From: Candidatus Krumholzibacteriia bacterium
GTDB lineage: Bacteria > Krumholzibacteriota > Krumholzibacteriia > LZORAL124-64-63
Assembly (NCBI GenBank): GCA_030590265.1
Contig: JAUUYW010000043.1
Location: 1-14,493 of the forward strand
Direction: 5' to 3'
DNA: 14,493 nucleotides
The position numbers and the translations under genes are program-made. A model generated the notes under the pieces. It saw only the letters and a list, made by a program, of their open reading frames with translations, was not told the DNA's origin and made no database searches. Positions 1-6,391 of this stretch are shown in pieces. Each line of letters starts with the position of its first letter. Position 1 is the stretch's first letter.

Positions 1-300
1 CCAGCAACCAGACGCCGTGTTTTGGCCAATGCCCGCCACAAATGCCAAATGCCTGGCTGCAATCACACACGGTTTTTGGAGGTCCATCATAATACCCCCC
101 GTTCTCAAGGAGGGACCAATGATGAATCAAATCTCACAGTTTACTGTGGTGGGTGCCATGCCCTTATTCACAAAAACGGCGCCGGCTTCCTGGTGAAATC
201 ACCATCAGCAATCTACAGCTGGAATTCACCGATCCCCAAAGAGAATCGTTATGCCCAGGACAGATTCAACCGGCCAATTAACCAGATTTTCTACCGGTAA
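1..300 (+). CDS. HNH endonuclease domain protein, C-terminal part (5' truncated by window)
   Basis: The frame is open from the first base, so only the last 99 residues are visible. The fragment has the usual order of a zinc-supported HNH nuclease fold. A Cys-x4-Cys pair (C15, C20) is followed by the His-His metal/catalytic pair (H29-H30), a PRSQGG turn, the Asn of the motif (N44 in DESNL), then C49-x2-C52 and H53/H57. The stretch TRRRVLANARHKCQMPGC is typical of the C-terminal HNH module found in many longer bacterial proteins, including DUF222/13E12-type ones. DNA cleavage is known for the family, but this protein's target is unknown. About 40 residues follow the HNH core. The stop overlaps the stop of the convergent downstream gene by 10 bp. 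A TTG at 22 could serve as a start, but upstream codons already read as family sequence, so truncation is more likely. Confidence 0.8.
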   Translation, partial: PATRRRVLANARHKCQMPGCNHTRFLEVHHNTPRSQGGTNDESNLTVYCGGCHALIHKNGAGFLVKSPSAIYSWNSPIPKENRYAQDRFNRPINQIFYR

Positions 301-995
301 ATGGACTTCAAAGCGCCCCACGCTTGGTCTTCCACCGCCACGGAGCCGGTGGTCAGGCAATAGGCCAAATCCAACCCCATCCCGGTGTAGTGCGAGCTGT
401 ATGTCCAGCGAGGGTAGCCCCAATCCAAAGCGTCCACAACACCATCACAGGCACCATAAACGTCGTCGTAATCGGTGATGCCGACGCCACAGAAAGGCTC
501 ATCTGTGCCCCAACTGTTGTCCACAAATGCGCCCAGGCTCATTTCGTCTTGCACCACCACCGGTATGGGAAGAACCAGAGTGACCAGATAAACCCGCCAG
601 CTTCCGTCGTAAACCATTTCTTTGGGGATGTCGGCCCAGGCGAAGTTGTAGGTCAGGTCGGGGTCGAGATCAGGCATGCAGGCGCTGTTGTAAAAGTTCA
701 GAACCACGCCTTCGGGGTCGATCCAATCGCCGTAAAATTCACCGACGTAAAGCGAGACTTCGTAGATCGTTGTGCCCAGGAATTCGTTGGGAATGTCGTC
801 GGCAAATTCGGTACCGAAACCCGAGCTGGCCTGATGCACATTCCAGAAGGGATTCAAGGGCTGGCAATGAAAAGCATCCAGAACCGGGACAGTGCCCACG
901 GGTTCTTTGGCTCCAAAGATCAAGGGGCCATCCGCCAGGGCGAAGGCAGCGTTGAGAAGCAGAAGGAATGTCAGGGCAGCGATAACCTTTTTCAT
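291..995 (-). CDS. Secreted protein of unknown function with WGxxKxxYR tail
   Basis: A 234-residue protein. I chose the ATG at 995 because AAAGGAG (complement 1001-1007) lies 5 bp upstream and because it begins a clean Sec signal peptide: MKK, a Leu/Ala-rich core, then cleavage near ALA-DGP at about residue 21. An in-frame start further upstream (1157) would bury this signal. The mature part is rich in aromatic residues and Asp, has four to five Cys, and contains a FADDIP segment near residue 64 followed by alternating hydrophobic residues. This suggests an all-beta, lectin- or carbohydrate-module-like fold, which is inference only. I do not recognise a named family. The protein ends in VEDQAWGALKSIYR, which resembles C-terminal tails I associate with secreted proteins of some candidate phyla. 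It is convergent with the HNH gene and divergent from the peptidase gene. Confidence 0.75.
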   Translation of the reverse strand: MKKVIAALTFLLLLNAAFALADGPLIFGAKEPVGTVPVLDAFHCQPLNPFWNVHQASSGFGTEFADDIPNEFLGTTIYEVSLYVGEFYGDWIDPEGVVLNFYNSACMPDLDPDLTYNFAWADIPKEMVYDGSWRVYLVTLVLPIPVVVQDEMSLGAFVDNSWGTDEPFCGVGITDYDDVYGACDGVVDALDWGYPRWTYSSHYTGMGLDLAYCLTTGSVAVEDQAWGALKSIYR

Positions 996-1000
996 GATGA

Positions 1001-1007
1001 CTCCTTT
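1001..1007 (-). promoter_or_regulatory. Ribosome binding site deciding the start at 995
   Basis: AAAGGAG on the minus strand lies 5 bp from the ATG at 993-995. It favours this start over the longer in-frame start at 1157 and places the signal peptide at the N-terminus. Confidence 0.75.
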
Positions 1008-1068
1008 TGGTGCGTCCAATTGGCGAGAATTGCAACCGAAATCGTAATGTATCATAAATTTGTGTGCA

Positions 1069-1104
1069 ATCGGGATAAATATTGGGATGAACATCGGGAT
1101 AAAT
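1069..1104. repeat. Three tandem 12-bp repeats in the divergent spacer
   Basis: Units are ATCGGGATAAAT (1069-1080), ATTGGGATGAAC (1081-1092) and ATCGGGATAAAT (1093-1104). The outer two are identical and the middle one differs at three positions. They lie in the 190-bp spacer (996-1185) between the divergently transcribed secreted-protein gene and the peptidase gene. Such an array could bind a regulator or affect spacing of promoter elements. Function is inferred only from position. I see no convincing sigma-70 promoter in this spacer; a TTGCAA at 1030-1035 has only a weak partner near 1053. Confidence 0.7.
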
Positions 1105-1172
1105 ATGCGATATTCGCTTCTCACCCCCTCACTGACTATATTTCTGCCGTTGCTCATCCTTTGCGCCCAAAA

Positions 1173-1179
1173 CGGAGGT
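1173..1179 (+). promoter_or_regulatory. Ribosome binding site deciding a TTG start at 1186
   Basis: CGGAGGT lies 6 bp before TTG 1186-1188. The upstream in-frame codons (from 1060) overlap the 12-bp repeats and have no comparable Shine-Dalgarno site. Confidence 0.7.
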
Positions 1180-1185
1180 CCTGCC

Positions 1186-3324
1186 TTGCGTCTGCCAAAA
1201 TTGCTGTCTGTTCAAACCGGCTTGTTGACCAGCTTGATCCTTCTGCTGGCCATCAGTCTGGCATCTCCGGTTTTCGCCCAGGAAACCGCTCAGGAAGATT
1301 CTCAAAAGGGTGAAGTGGAGCCACATCCCTTCTCCATCCACGACATGCTGGCCATGGAGCGGGTCAGTGATCCCCAGGTCAGCCCTGATGGCCAATGGGT
1401 CGCCTTCAATGTGCGCACCACCGATCTGGAGGCCAACCGTGGCCGCACCGACATTTGGCTCGCCCGCACTGATGGCAGTGAAAACAAGCGCCTGACCGCC
1501 AATCCGGCCAGCGATTGGAATCCCCGCTGGTGTATGAATGGAACGGTGTTCTTTCTTTCCACCCGCAGTGGCAGTTCCCAGATCTGGAATATCGATCCCA
1601 CCGGTGGCGAAGCCCGGCAGATCTCCCACCTGGCCCTGGATGTGGGCAACTTCGAGGTCTCTCCCACCTTGCACAGCTTTGTCTTCTCCATGGAAGTTTA
1701 TCCTGGTTTGACCGTGGAAGAAACCGTGGCCCGCGACAAAGAAAAAGCCGACGACCCCACCACGGGAATGGTCTACGACGAACTGATGTTTCGCCACTGG
1801 GACACCTGGGAAGACGGCAAACGCAGCCACATTTTCCTGCTCGACGGTATGAACCCCGACGGCGATCCGGTGGATCTGATGAAGGACCTCGACACCGATG
1901 TGCCCACTCGCCCCTGGGGTGGCAGCGAAGAATTTGTGGTCTCTCCCGATGGCAGCGAAGTGATCTTCACCGCCAAAATCCTGCCCGGCAGCGAACCTGC
2001 CTGGAGCACCGACTACGACCTCTACGCCGTTCCCACCGATGGCAGCGGCACCATCCGTTGTCTGACCGAGGCCAACCAGGCCTGGGATACTGAACCAGTC
2101 TTCACGCCCGATGGCAAAACGCTGGTTTACCTGGCCATGGACCGTCCCAACTTTGAAGCCGATCGCTTCCACATCGAATTGATGAATTGGGAAACGGGCG
2201 AAAGCCGTCGCATCGATTTTGAATACGAGGGCCTGGGCCTCTCCGCCCATGGATTGAAATTCAGCAGCAACGGCAAAACAGCCTACTGCACCGCGGGCTA
2301 CCTCGGGCAACGCTCGTTGTTCAAACTCGACATCAAATCCGGCGAAGTTTCCATGGTTCACAAGATGGGACGGCACTCCAGTGTTGGTTTGCTCAAGGGT
2401 CGCCTCCTGTTTGGGATGCAGAGCCTGAAATCACCCACCGAATTGTTCACCATCAAAACCAATGGCAAGGATCTCAAGCAGATCACCGACCTGAACGGCG
2501 AAAAACTCGCTGCCTGCCTGATGGGTGAGCCCGAGCAAATGACCTTCAAGGGTTGGAACGATGAAATCGTGCACGCCTACGTGGTCAAACCCTACGACTG
2601 GACCGAAGAAAAGGCAGCCGCCGGACAAAAGTGGCCTTTGACTTTCCTGGTGCACGGAGGACCTCAAGGCAGCTTCGGCAACGACTTCCACTATCGTTGG
2701 AATCCCCAGGCCTATGTCGGCGCCGGATTCGCCACGGTGGCGGTTGACTTCCACGGCTCCACCGGTTACGGCCAGGAGTTCACCGATGCCATCAGCGGTC
2801 ACTGGGGTGATCGTCCTTTTGAAGATCTGGTCAAAGGCCTGGCAGCCGCCCTCGAACAATACCCATGGCTGGATGCCGACAAAGTTGTCGCCACCGGAGC
2901 CAGCTATGGTGCCTACATGATCAACTGGATCGCCGGCCAACCCGAGTTCTCCCGTGAATTCAAAGCTTTCGTCAGCCACGACGGAAACCTGGACGAACGC
3001 ATGGCCTACTATGATACCGAAGAGCTGTGGTTCCCCGAATGGGAGCATGGCGGCACTCCCTACTCTGTTGGCAGTGGTTATGCATTGCACAATCCCATCG
3101 ACCATGTGCAGAACTGGCACGTGCCCACTCTGGTGGTGCATGGCGCCCTGGATTACCGCGTGGTCGACACCCAGGGTATGAGTGTTTTCACAGCTTTGCG
3201 TCGTCAGGGCGTGCCCGCCCGGTTGCTTTACTTCCCTGATGAGAATCACTGGGTGCTCAAGCCCCAGAATTCGATCCAATGGCACAACGAAGTGATGGAC
3301 TGGTTGCACAAGTGGACAGACTGA
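1186..3324 (+). CDS. Exported S9 family (prolyl oligopeptidase-like, DPP5/acylaminoacyl-type) serine peptidase
   Basis: A 712-residue peptidase predicted to act outside the cytoplasm. The TTG start is set by the strong RBS and yields a textbook signal peptide: MRLPKLL, a long Leu-rich core, cleavage near VFA-QET at about residue 31. Residues about 50-450 form a seven-bladed-propeller-like region with WD40-like PD40 signatures (SPDGQWVAF at about 66, SPDGSEVIF at about 253, TPDGKTLVY at about 307). Residues about 455-712 form the alpha/beta-hydrolase domain. It shows the oxyanion HGGP (490-493), nucleophile Ser573 in GASYG, Asp656 in GALDYR and His688 in DENHW, so the catalytic triad looks intact. 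Family members cleave dipeptides or acyl-amino acids from peptides and help with peptide scavenging. The precise specificity cannot be read here. It is followed 34 bp later by the SRPBCC gene, probably in the same transcript. Confidence 0.93.
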   Translation: MRLPKLLSVQTGLLTSLILLLAISLASPVFAQETAQEDSQKGEVEPHPFSIHDMLAMERVSDPQVSPDGQWVAFNVRTTDLEANRGRTDIWLARTDGSENKRLTANPASDWNPRWCMNGTVFFLSTRSGSSQIWNIDPTGGEARQISHLALDVGNFEVSPTLHSFVFSMEVYPGLTVEETVARDKEKADDPTTGMVYDELMFRHWDTWEDGKRSHIFLLDGMNPDGDPVDLMKDLDTDVPTRPWGGSEEFVVSPDGSEVIFTAKILPGSEPAWSTDYDLYAVPTDGSGTIRCLTEANQAWDTEPVFTPDGKTLVYLAMDRPNFEADRFHIELMNWETGESRRIDFEYEGLGLSAHGLKFSSNGKTAYCTAGYLGQRSLFKLDIKSGEVSMVHKMGRHSSVGLLKGRLLFGMQSLKSPTELFTIKTNGKDLKQITDLNGEKLAACLMGEPEQMTFKGWNDEIVHAYVVKPYDWTEEKAAAGQKWPLTFLVHGGPQGSFGNDFHYRWNPQAYVGAGFATVAVDFHGSTGYGQEFTDAISGHWGDRPFEDLVKGLAAALEQYPWLDADKVVATGASYGAYMINWIAGQPEFSREFKAFVSHDGNLDERMAYYDTEELWFPEWEHGGTPYSVGSGYALHNPIDHVQNWHVPTLVVHGALDYRVVDTQGMSVFTALRRQGVPARLLYFPDENHWVLKPQNSIQWHNEVMDWLHKWTD

Positions 3325-3358
3325 ACAACTGGATCAATCAACTGGAGAAAGAAACAAC

Positions 3359-3895
3359 ATGGGCCCCGTAATGAAACTGGTCGGCATTGGAATTTTGGCC
3401 GCAACCCTGGTTGTGGTCATCATCGGCCTGCTGTTGCCCAGTCAATACAGTGTGCAGCGGGAGTTGGTCATCAACACAACTCCCGAACGCATCCATGAAT
3501 TCACCAGCGACCTGGAAACCTGGCCCAGCTGGACTCCCTGGTTCAAGGACGATCCCACCCTTGAGATCACCCTTGGCTCCATCACCCAGGGAGTGGGCGC
3601 CAGTCAGGAATGGGAAGCCAAAAAAGGCGGCGGCCGGTTGACCATCACCCGCAGTGAACCCGATTGGGGAGTGTCATATGACATGGATCTGTCCAAAGGT
3701 CGTCCCCAATCCACTTACATCATGCGTTACGAGGTCATGTCCGACAGCACCAAGGTGGTGTGGGGAATGAGCGGAGATATGGGCTGGAATATTATGGGAC
3801 GATTCTTCAACCTGTTGATGGATCCCATGGTTGGGCCCATGTTCGATGATGGTTTGACGCGGTTGAAAATGCTGGCGGAAAAGTCCGGCACTTGA
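3359..3895 (+). CDS. Membrane-anchored SRPBCC (polyketide cyclase/START-like) family protein
   Basis: A 178-residue protein. An N-terminal hydrophobic segment (about residues 6-26) should anchor it in the inner membrane. The remainder (about 31-172) matches the SRPBCC pattern: VQRELVINTTPERIHEFTSD, a Trp-rich WPSWTPW segment, Gly-Gly turns between strands and a long C-terminal amphipathic helix ending LTRLKMLAE. The fold forms a deep hydrophobic ligand cavity, but members of this membrane-anchored group mostly have no known ligand. The start at 3359 has GGAG at 3344-3347. A second ATG at 3371 (MKLVGIG) is possible and would give a shorter cytoplasmic head. It lies 34 bp after the peptidase, and the hairpin at 3949-3980 probably closes the operon. 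Confidence 0.85.
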   Translation: MGPVMKLVGIGILAATLVVVIIGLLLPSQYSVQRELVINTTPERIHEFTSDLETWPSWTPWFKDDPTLEITLGSITQGVGASQEWEAKKGGGRLTITRSEPDWGVSYDMDLSKGRPQSTYIMRYEVMSDSTKVVWGMSGDMGWNIMGRFFNLLMDPMVGPMFDDGLTRLKMLAEKSGT

Positions 3896-3948
3896 AAAGA
3901 TTCAGCTGACGACCACAGTTGACACCAGCAGATATTTTGTCTCCTACG

Positions 3949-3980
3949 AATCCGGCCAACCAGAATATGGTGGCCGGATT
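3949..3980 (+). terminator. Probable terminator hairpin after the peptidase-SRPBCC operon
   Basis: AATCCGGCCA (3949-3958) and TGGCCGGATT (3971-3980) form a perfect 10-bp stem around a 12-nt loop, 53 bp past the SRPBCC stop. The following T run is short (TGGCATTTT), so termination may be moderate. A protein-binding inverted repeat is the alternative. The spacer 3896-4078 holds no other clear element. Confidence 0.55.
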
Positions 3981-4067
3981 TGGCATTTTGAGGCCGTTTT
4001 GAATACCAGGGGTCCGGCATAATTCCTGTTGGGAAAGTGACACCGTAGTTGGTTGTTTCTTTTTCCC

Positions 4068-4073
4068 AAGGAG
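4068..4073 (+). promoter_or_regulatory. Ribosome binding site deciding a GTG start at 4079
   Basis: AAGGAG lies 5 bp before GTG 4079-4081. This start puts a lipoprotein-type signal peptide at the N-terminus, whereas the in-frame start 30 bp upstream has no such site. Confidence 0.7.
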
Positions 4074-4078
4074 TTCCC

Positions 4079-4831
4079 GTGCAAAAATTATTCATAACCC
4101 TGGCCCTCATTTTCGGCCTGCTGGGTCTACTGGTTCTGACCCCTGGCTGCACAGACCAAACACCTACCGAAACTTCCACCAAGATGCTGATGGAGTCTTC
4201 CAAAGCGGCACTGAATGTGCGCCGTTGTGCTGACTATCACAATTCTGAAGTGGACCGTTTACTGCAGCTGGACCGGCAAACCGGTTGCCTGAGTTGCAAC
4301 TTGATGCGTGACTTCCAATCCACCCTGCTGGACATGGCTCAGCGAGATCCGGAAATGGCCGCCGGCAAGGAACAAATCCAGAGAGGAAGGGAATTCCTGG
4401 AAGTTCTGCTGCGGATCCATAGTGCCGGCCATCAACCTGTGGCAATCATCCGGGTCATGAATCGATGCTTTGCTGATTTTGTCCATCGGGCGGACACTCA
4501 TCCCATCATCATCAAAGAAATTGAAGAAGCCCTGGCCCTCTTGATCGCCCAGGACATCCAGGAACTGCACGACAAACTGGTCCACCTGAAAACCCTGGCT
4601 GATGAATTGGGTAGTCCCGAAGAGATTGGAGTTGTTGGTGTTTTTCTGGGATCATTTGAAAGGTCTCTCGGCAAGCGGTACGAAGATCCCAACCTGCCCT
4701 GGTGGTGGCGATGGGTCATTATCAATGACGTGGTCGGGTCATTTATTGGAGGCCCAGGAATTGGAGCCATGTACAGTTCATGGGCTGAGCTGATCTATAT
4801 CGATATGTTTCCCAATGGATACATTCCTTAA
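4079..4831 (+). CDS. Putative lipoprotein of unknown function with hydrophobic Gly-rich C-terminus
   Basis: A 250-residue protein, family not recognised. The GTG start gives MQK, a Leu-rich core and LTPGC with Cys24, which reads as a slightly off-consensus lipobox (Thr-Pro-Gly-Cys). Lipid anchoring is therefore likely but not certain. The body (about 35-200) looks mostly helical and charged, with Cys50, a C70-L-S-C73 pair and Cys130. Residues 208-211 are WWWR, followed by a Gly-rich hydrophobic stretch to about 240 (DVVGSFIGGPGIGAMYSSW). This resembles the hydrophobic glycine-zipper-like ends of some FCB-group exported proteins of unknown function. The gene stands alone on the plus strand. 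A hairpin at 4881-4909 with T6 behind it could end its transcript. Confidence 0.75.
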   Translation: MQKLFITLALIFGLLGLLVLTPGCTDQTPTETSTKMLMESSKAALNVRRCADYHNSEVDRLLQLDRQTGCLSCNLMRDFQSTLLDMAQRDPEMAAGKEQIQRGREFLEVLLRIHSAGHQPVAIIRVMNRCFADFVHRADTHPIIIKEIEEALALLIAQDIQELHDKLVHLKTLADELGSPEEIGVVGVFLGSFERSLGKRYEDPNLPWWWRWVIINDVVGSFIGGPGIGAMYSSWAELIYIDMFPNGYIP

Positions 4832-4855
4832 AAGGAATCGGCTAGATATATGGGG

Positions 4856-5191
4856 TTAGACTTCATCTTCCCTGATAACGGCCAGGCTTGCCCCCAAAGC
4901 GAGCCTGGCTGCTGGCGTTTTTTGAATGAGAGATTGATCAACGATGGGTGAGTTGTCGGGTTGATCCTTTTCCTGGTTGCGAAGCATAGCCCGGCACTTG
5001 GCCTTCTCACCCAAAGCTCCCCCATCATCCGCAGCTATGGCGAAAGCACAGGATCCATTTTCAGAATCTCCAGCAGTTTTGCCCAGCAGGAAGACCGATG
5101 CATTCAATCGCCCCTGGGTTTCAGCCACGGCAAAACCCACAGAAACCAGGAGAGATACCAGAACCGGCAAAATGATGACCAACTTTTTCAA
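4856..5191 (-). CDS. Small secreted protein of unknown function
   Basis: A 111-residue reading frame beginning at a TTG with GGAGG six bases upstream (complement 5198-5202). The start gives a convincing signal peptide: KKL, a core of Val/Ile/Leu, cleavage near AVA-ETQ at about residue 23. The mature part is short, has two Cys (Cys48 and Cys66) and no motif I recognise. A candidate promoter sits 67 bp upstream (5258-5286). Against it, the last about 20 codons overlap a hairpin that looks like a plus-strand terminator, and the C-terminal half has low resemblance to anything I know. The protein could be longer in relatives or a decayed remnant. It is divergent from the dehydrogenase gene. Confidence 0.55.
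   Translation of the reverse strand: MKKLVIILPVLVSLLVSVGFAVAETQGRLNASVFLLGKTAGDSENGSCAFAIAADDGGALGEKAKCRAMLRNQEKDQPDNSPIVDQSLIQKTPAARLALGASLAVIREDEV
4881..4922 (+). terminator. Possible terminator for the lipoprotein gene
   Basis: GCCAGGCTTGC (4881-4891) and GCGAGCCTGGC (4899-4909) form an 11-bp stem with one G-T pair and a 7-nt loop. TTTTTT follows at 4917-4922, after 7 intervening bases. That gap is longer than in a classical terminator, so efficiency is uncertain. The element lies inside the 3' end of the small minus-strand gene. Confidence 0.45.
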
Positions 5192-5197
5192 GGCGCG

Positions 5198-5202
5198 CCT
5201 CC
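5198..5202 (-). promoter_or_regulatory. Ribosome binding site deciding a TTG start at 5191
   Basis: GGAGG on the minus strand, 6 bp before TTG 5189-5191. It sets the start exactly at the head of a signal peptide. Confidence 0.6.
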
Positions 5203-5257
5203 GATGAGTTTCCACGAACCAAGCCCTTTTCAGGGTCGGGAATCCGTTGTTTTTGAT

Positions 5258-5286
5258 ATTATGACATATTTTATGCAAAATAACAA
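5258..5286 (-). promoter_or_regulatory. Candidate sigma-70 promoter for the small secreted protein
   Basis: Read on the minus strand, TTGTTA (complement 5281-5286) and CATAAT (complement 5258-5263) are separated by 17 bp in an AT-rich island, 67 bp before the TTG start. The direct repeats at 5273-5302 overlap the -35 box and spacer. Identified by consensus only. Confidence 0.4.
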
Positions 5287-5302
5287 CACCAAAATGCAAA
5301 AT
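5273..5302. repeat. Pair of ATGCAAAAT direct repeats, 21 bp apart
   Basis: ATGCAAAAT occurs at 5273-5281 and again at 5294-5302, with a 21-bp period (two helical turns). Both copies lie in the divergent spacer between the small secreted protein and the dehydrogenase, flanking the candidate -35 box. The layout fits an operator for a dimeric regulator. Chance is possible in AT-rich DNA. Confidence 0.5.
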
Positions 5303-5408
5303 TGTGCCGACATTGTTCCGAAAATTACTGGTGCCCCATGGTCAAAAAACTGCTAACCTATTGCCAAATAAGATTGTCCGGTTTAACCCCCCTGATTTGG
5401 AGAATTTC

Positions 5409-6182
5409 ATGCTGAAGAACAAAATCACTCTCATCACCGGAGCCAGTGCCGGCATTGGTGAAGCCTGCGCTCACTCTTTTGCCAGGGAAGGCTCTCATCT
5501 AATCCTTGCAGCCCGGCGTCAGGACAAGATCACCGATTTGGCCAATGCACTGGCCAAGGAGTATGGAATCCGGACACACACTCTGGTCCTGGACGTAAGA
5601 GATCGTTTGGCAGTCAACTCCGCCATGGAGAACCTGCCTTCGACCTGGTCGGATATTGATATCCTCATCAACAACGCCGGCCTGAGCCGCGGCCTCGACA
5701 AAGTGCAGGATGCGTACTATCTCGACTGGGATGAAATGATCGATACCAACATCAAAGGTTTGTTGTGGGTCAGCCGCGCGGTCATGCCTGGTATGGTGCA
5801 GCGCGATGGAGGGCATGTCATCAACATCGGCAGCATAGCCGGTCGGCAGGTTTATTCCGGTGGCAATGTATATTGCGCCACCAAATACGCGGTCAGAGCC
5901 ATCACCCAGGGCATGCGCATTGATCTGCTGGGGTCCAAAGTGCGTTGTTCATCAGTGGATCCTGGTCTGGTGGAATCGGAGTTCAGTGAAGTTCGTTTTC
6001 GTGGAGATAAGGAAAAGGCTGCCCCTGTTTATCAGAACTTCCCGCCTTTGCAGCCGGTTGATATTGCCGAAACAGTGTTATTTTGCGCCACTCGTCCTGC
6101 TCATGTGAACATTCATGAAGTTCTGGTGATGCCTCAGGATCAGGCAGCGGTTTATGCCTCGAATCCCCGGGGTGTGGAATAA
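5409..6182 (+). CDS. Short-chain dehydrogenase, YdfG-like NADP-dependent 3-hydroxy acid (serine) dehydrogenase
   Basis: A 257-residue classical SDR, of the family's usual length. The ATG at 5409 has GGAG at 5399-5402 and puts the Rossmann fold immediately at the N-terminus. Visible motifs are TGASAGIG (10-17, dinucleotide binding), Ala-Arg-Arg at 35-37 (suggesting NADP preference), NNAG (88-91), catalytic Ser142 in IGSIAG, and Tyr155/Lys159 in YCATK. The segments DEMIDTNIKGLLWVSRAVMP, DPGLVESEFS and PAHVNIHEVLVMP match the YdfG group. That group oxidises the 3-hydroxyl of serine, allo-threonine and related 3-hydroxy acids in the cytoplasm. The exact substrate here is inferred. It appears monocistronic, separated by about 209 bp from the pseudopilin gene. 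I see no strong promoter in 5303-5408. Confidence 0.88.
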   Translation: MLKNKITLITGASAGIGEACAHSFAREGSHLILAARRQDKITDLANALAKEYGIRTHTLVLDVRDRLAVNSAMENLPSTWSDIDILINNAGLSRGLDKVQDAYYLDWDEMIDTNIKGLLWVSRAVMPGMVQRDGGHVINIGSIAGRQVYSGGNVYCATKYAVRAITQGMRIDLLGSKVRCSSVDPGLVESEFSEVRFRGDKEKAAPVYQNFPPLQPVDIAETVLFCATRPAHVNIHEVLVMPQDQAAVYASNPRGVE

Positions 6183-6213
6183 ACAATCCCACCTGACTGA
6201 TCTTCCCTGAGTG

Positions 6214-6229
6214 CATTCTAAAGAATGCC
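6214..6229. repeat. Short inverted repeat in the pseudopilin leader region
   Basis: GCATTCT (6214-6220), two centre bases, AGAATGC (6223-6229). This is 32 bp after the dehydrogenase stop. It has no T run, so it looks more like an operator than a terminator. No promoter consensus convinced me between here and the pseudopilin start. Confidence 0.5.
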
Positions 6230-6301
6230 CGTATTCTGGTGTTATTACCATATTTAAGGCTAAAGCACCGGACTTTCCCTGCCGATCACTTTCAGGTAAG
6301 A

Positions 6302-6370
6302 GGCTTCTTTTGGGAGGCCAACATCGCCCAAACCTCCAAGAGAGGCCATTTCGGGCGGAATAGCCCGAAA
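6302..6370 (+). promoter_or_regulatory. Structured 5' leader of the pseudopilin gene (two stem-loops)
   Basis: Hairpin A pairs GGCTTCT (6302-6308) with GGAGGCC (6313-6319) using two G-T pairs. Hairpin B pairs TTTCGGGC (6349-6356) perfectly with GCCCGAAA (6363-6370) around GGAATA. Hairpin B ends 10 bp before the AGGA ribosome binding site (6381-6384). No T tract follows either stem, so they are not simple terminators. They may influence mRNA stability or translation. No known riboswitch class was recognised. Confidence 0.4.
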
Positions 6371-6391
6371 ACAACTCGAAAGGATTCGGTC

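Noticed and set aside
324..1313. Long plus-strand frame of 329 codons opposite the secreted-protein gene
   Set aside because: It runs antisense to a gene with signal peptide and RBS, crosses the intergenic spacer and peptidase start, and its translation has no recognisable motif.
1129..2376. 415-codon minus-strand frame inside the peptidase gene
   Set aside because: Antisense shadow of a clear S9 peptidase in GC-biased codons; low-complexity Gly/Val/His translation with no domain.
2431..3309. 292-codon minus-strand frame over the catalytic domain of the peptidase
   Set aside because: Same reason: mirror of a conserved coding region, no RBS or domain.
3919..3950. Promoter starting from a perfect TTGACA at 3919-3924
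   Set aside because: No acceptable -10 element at 16-18 bp; the region at that distance reads TCCTAC. It also lies just before a terminator-like hairpin.
6231..6391. c-di-GMP (GEMM-I) riboswitch before the pseudopilin
   Set aside because: Some short resemblance (CCGG...CCG...AGGTAAG) but the conserved GGGCAAACC and GACGCAAAGCC segments are missing.
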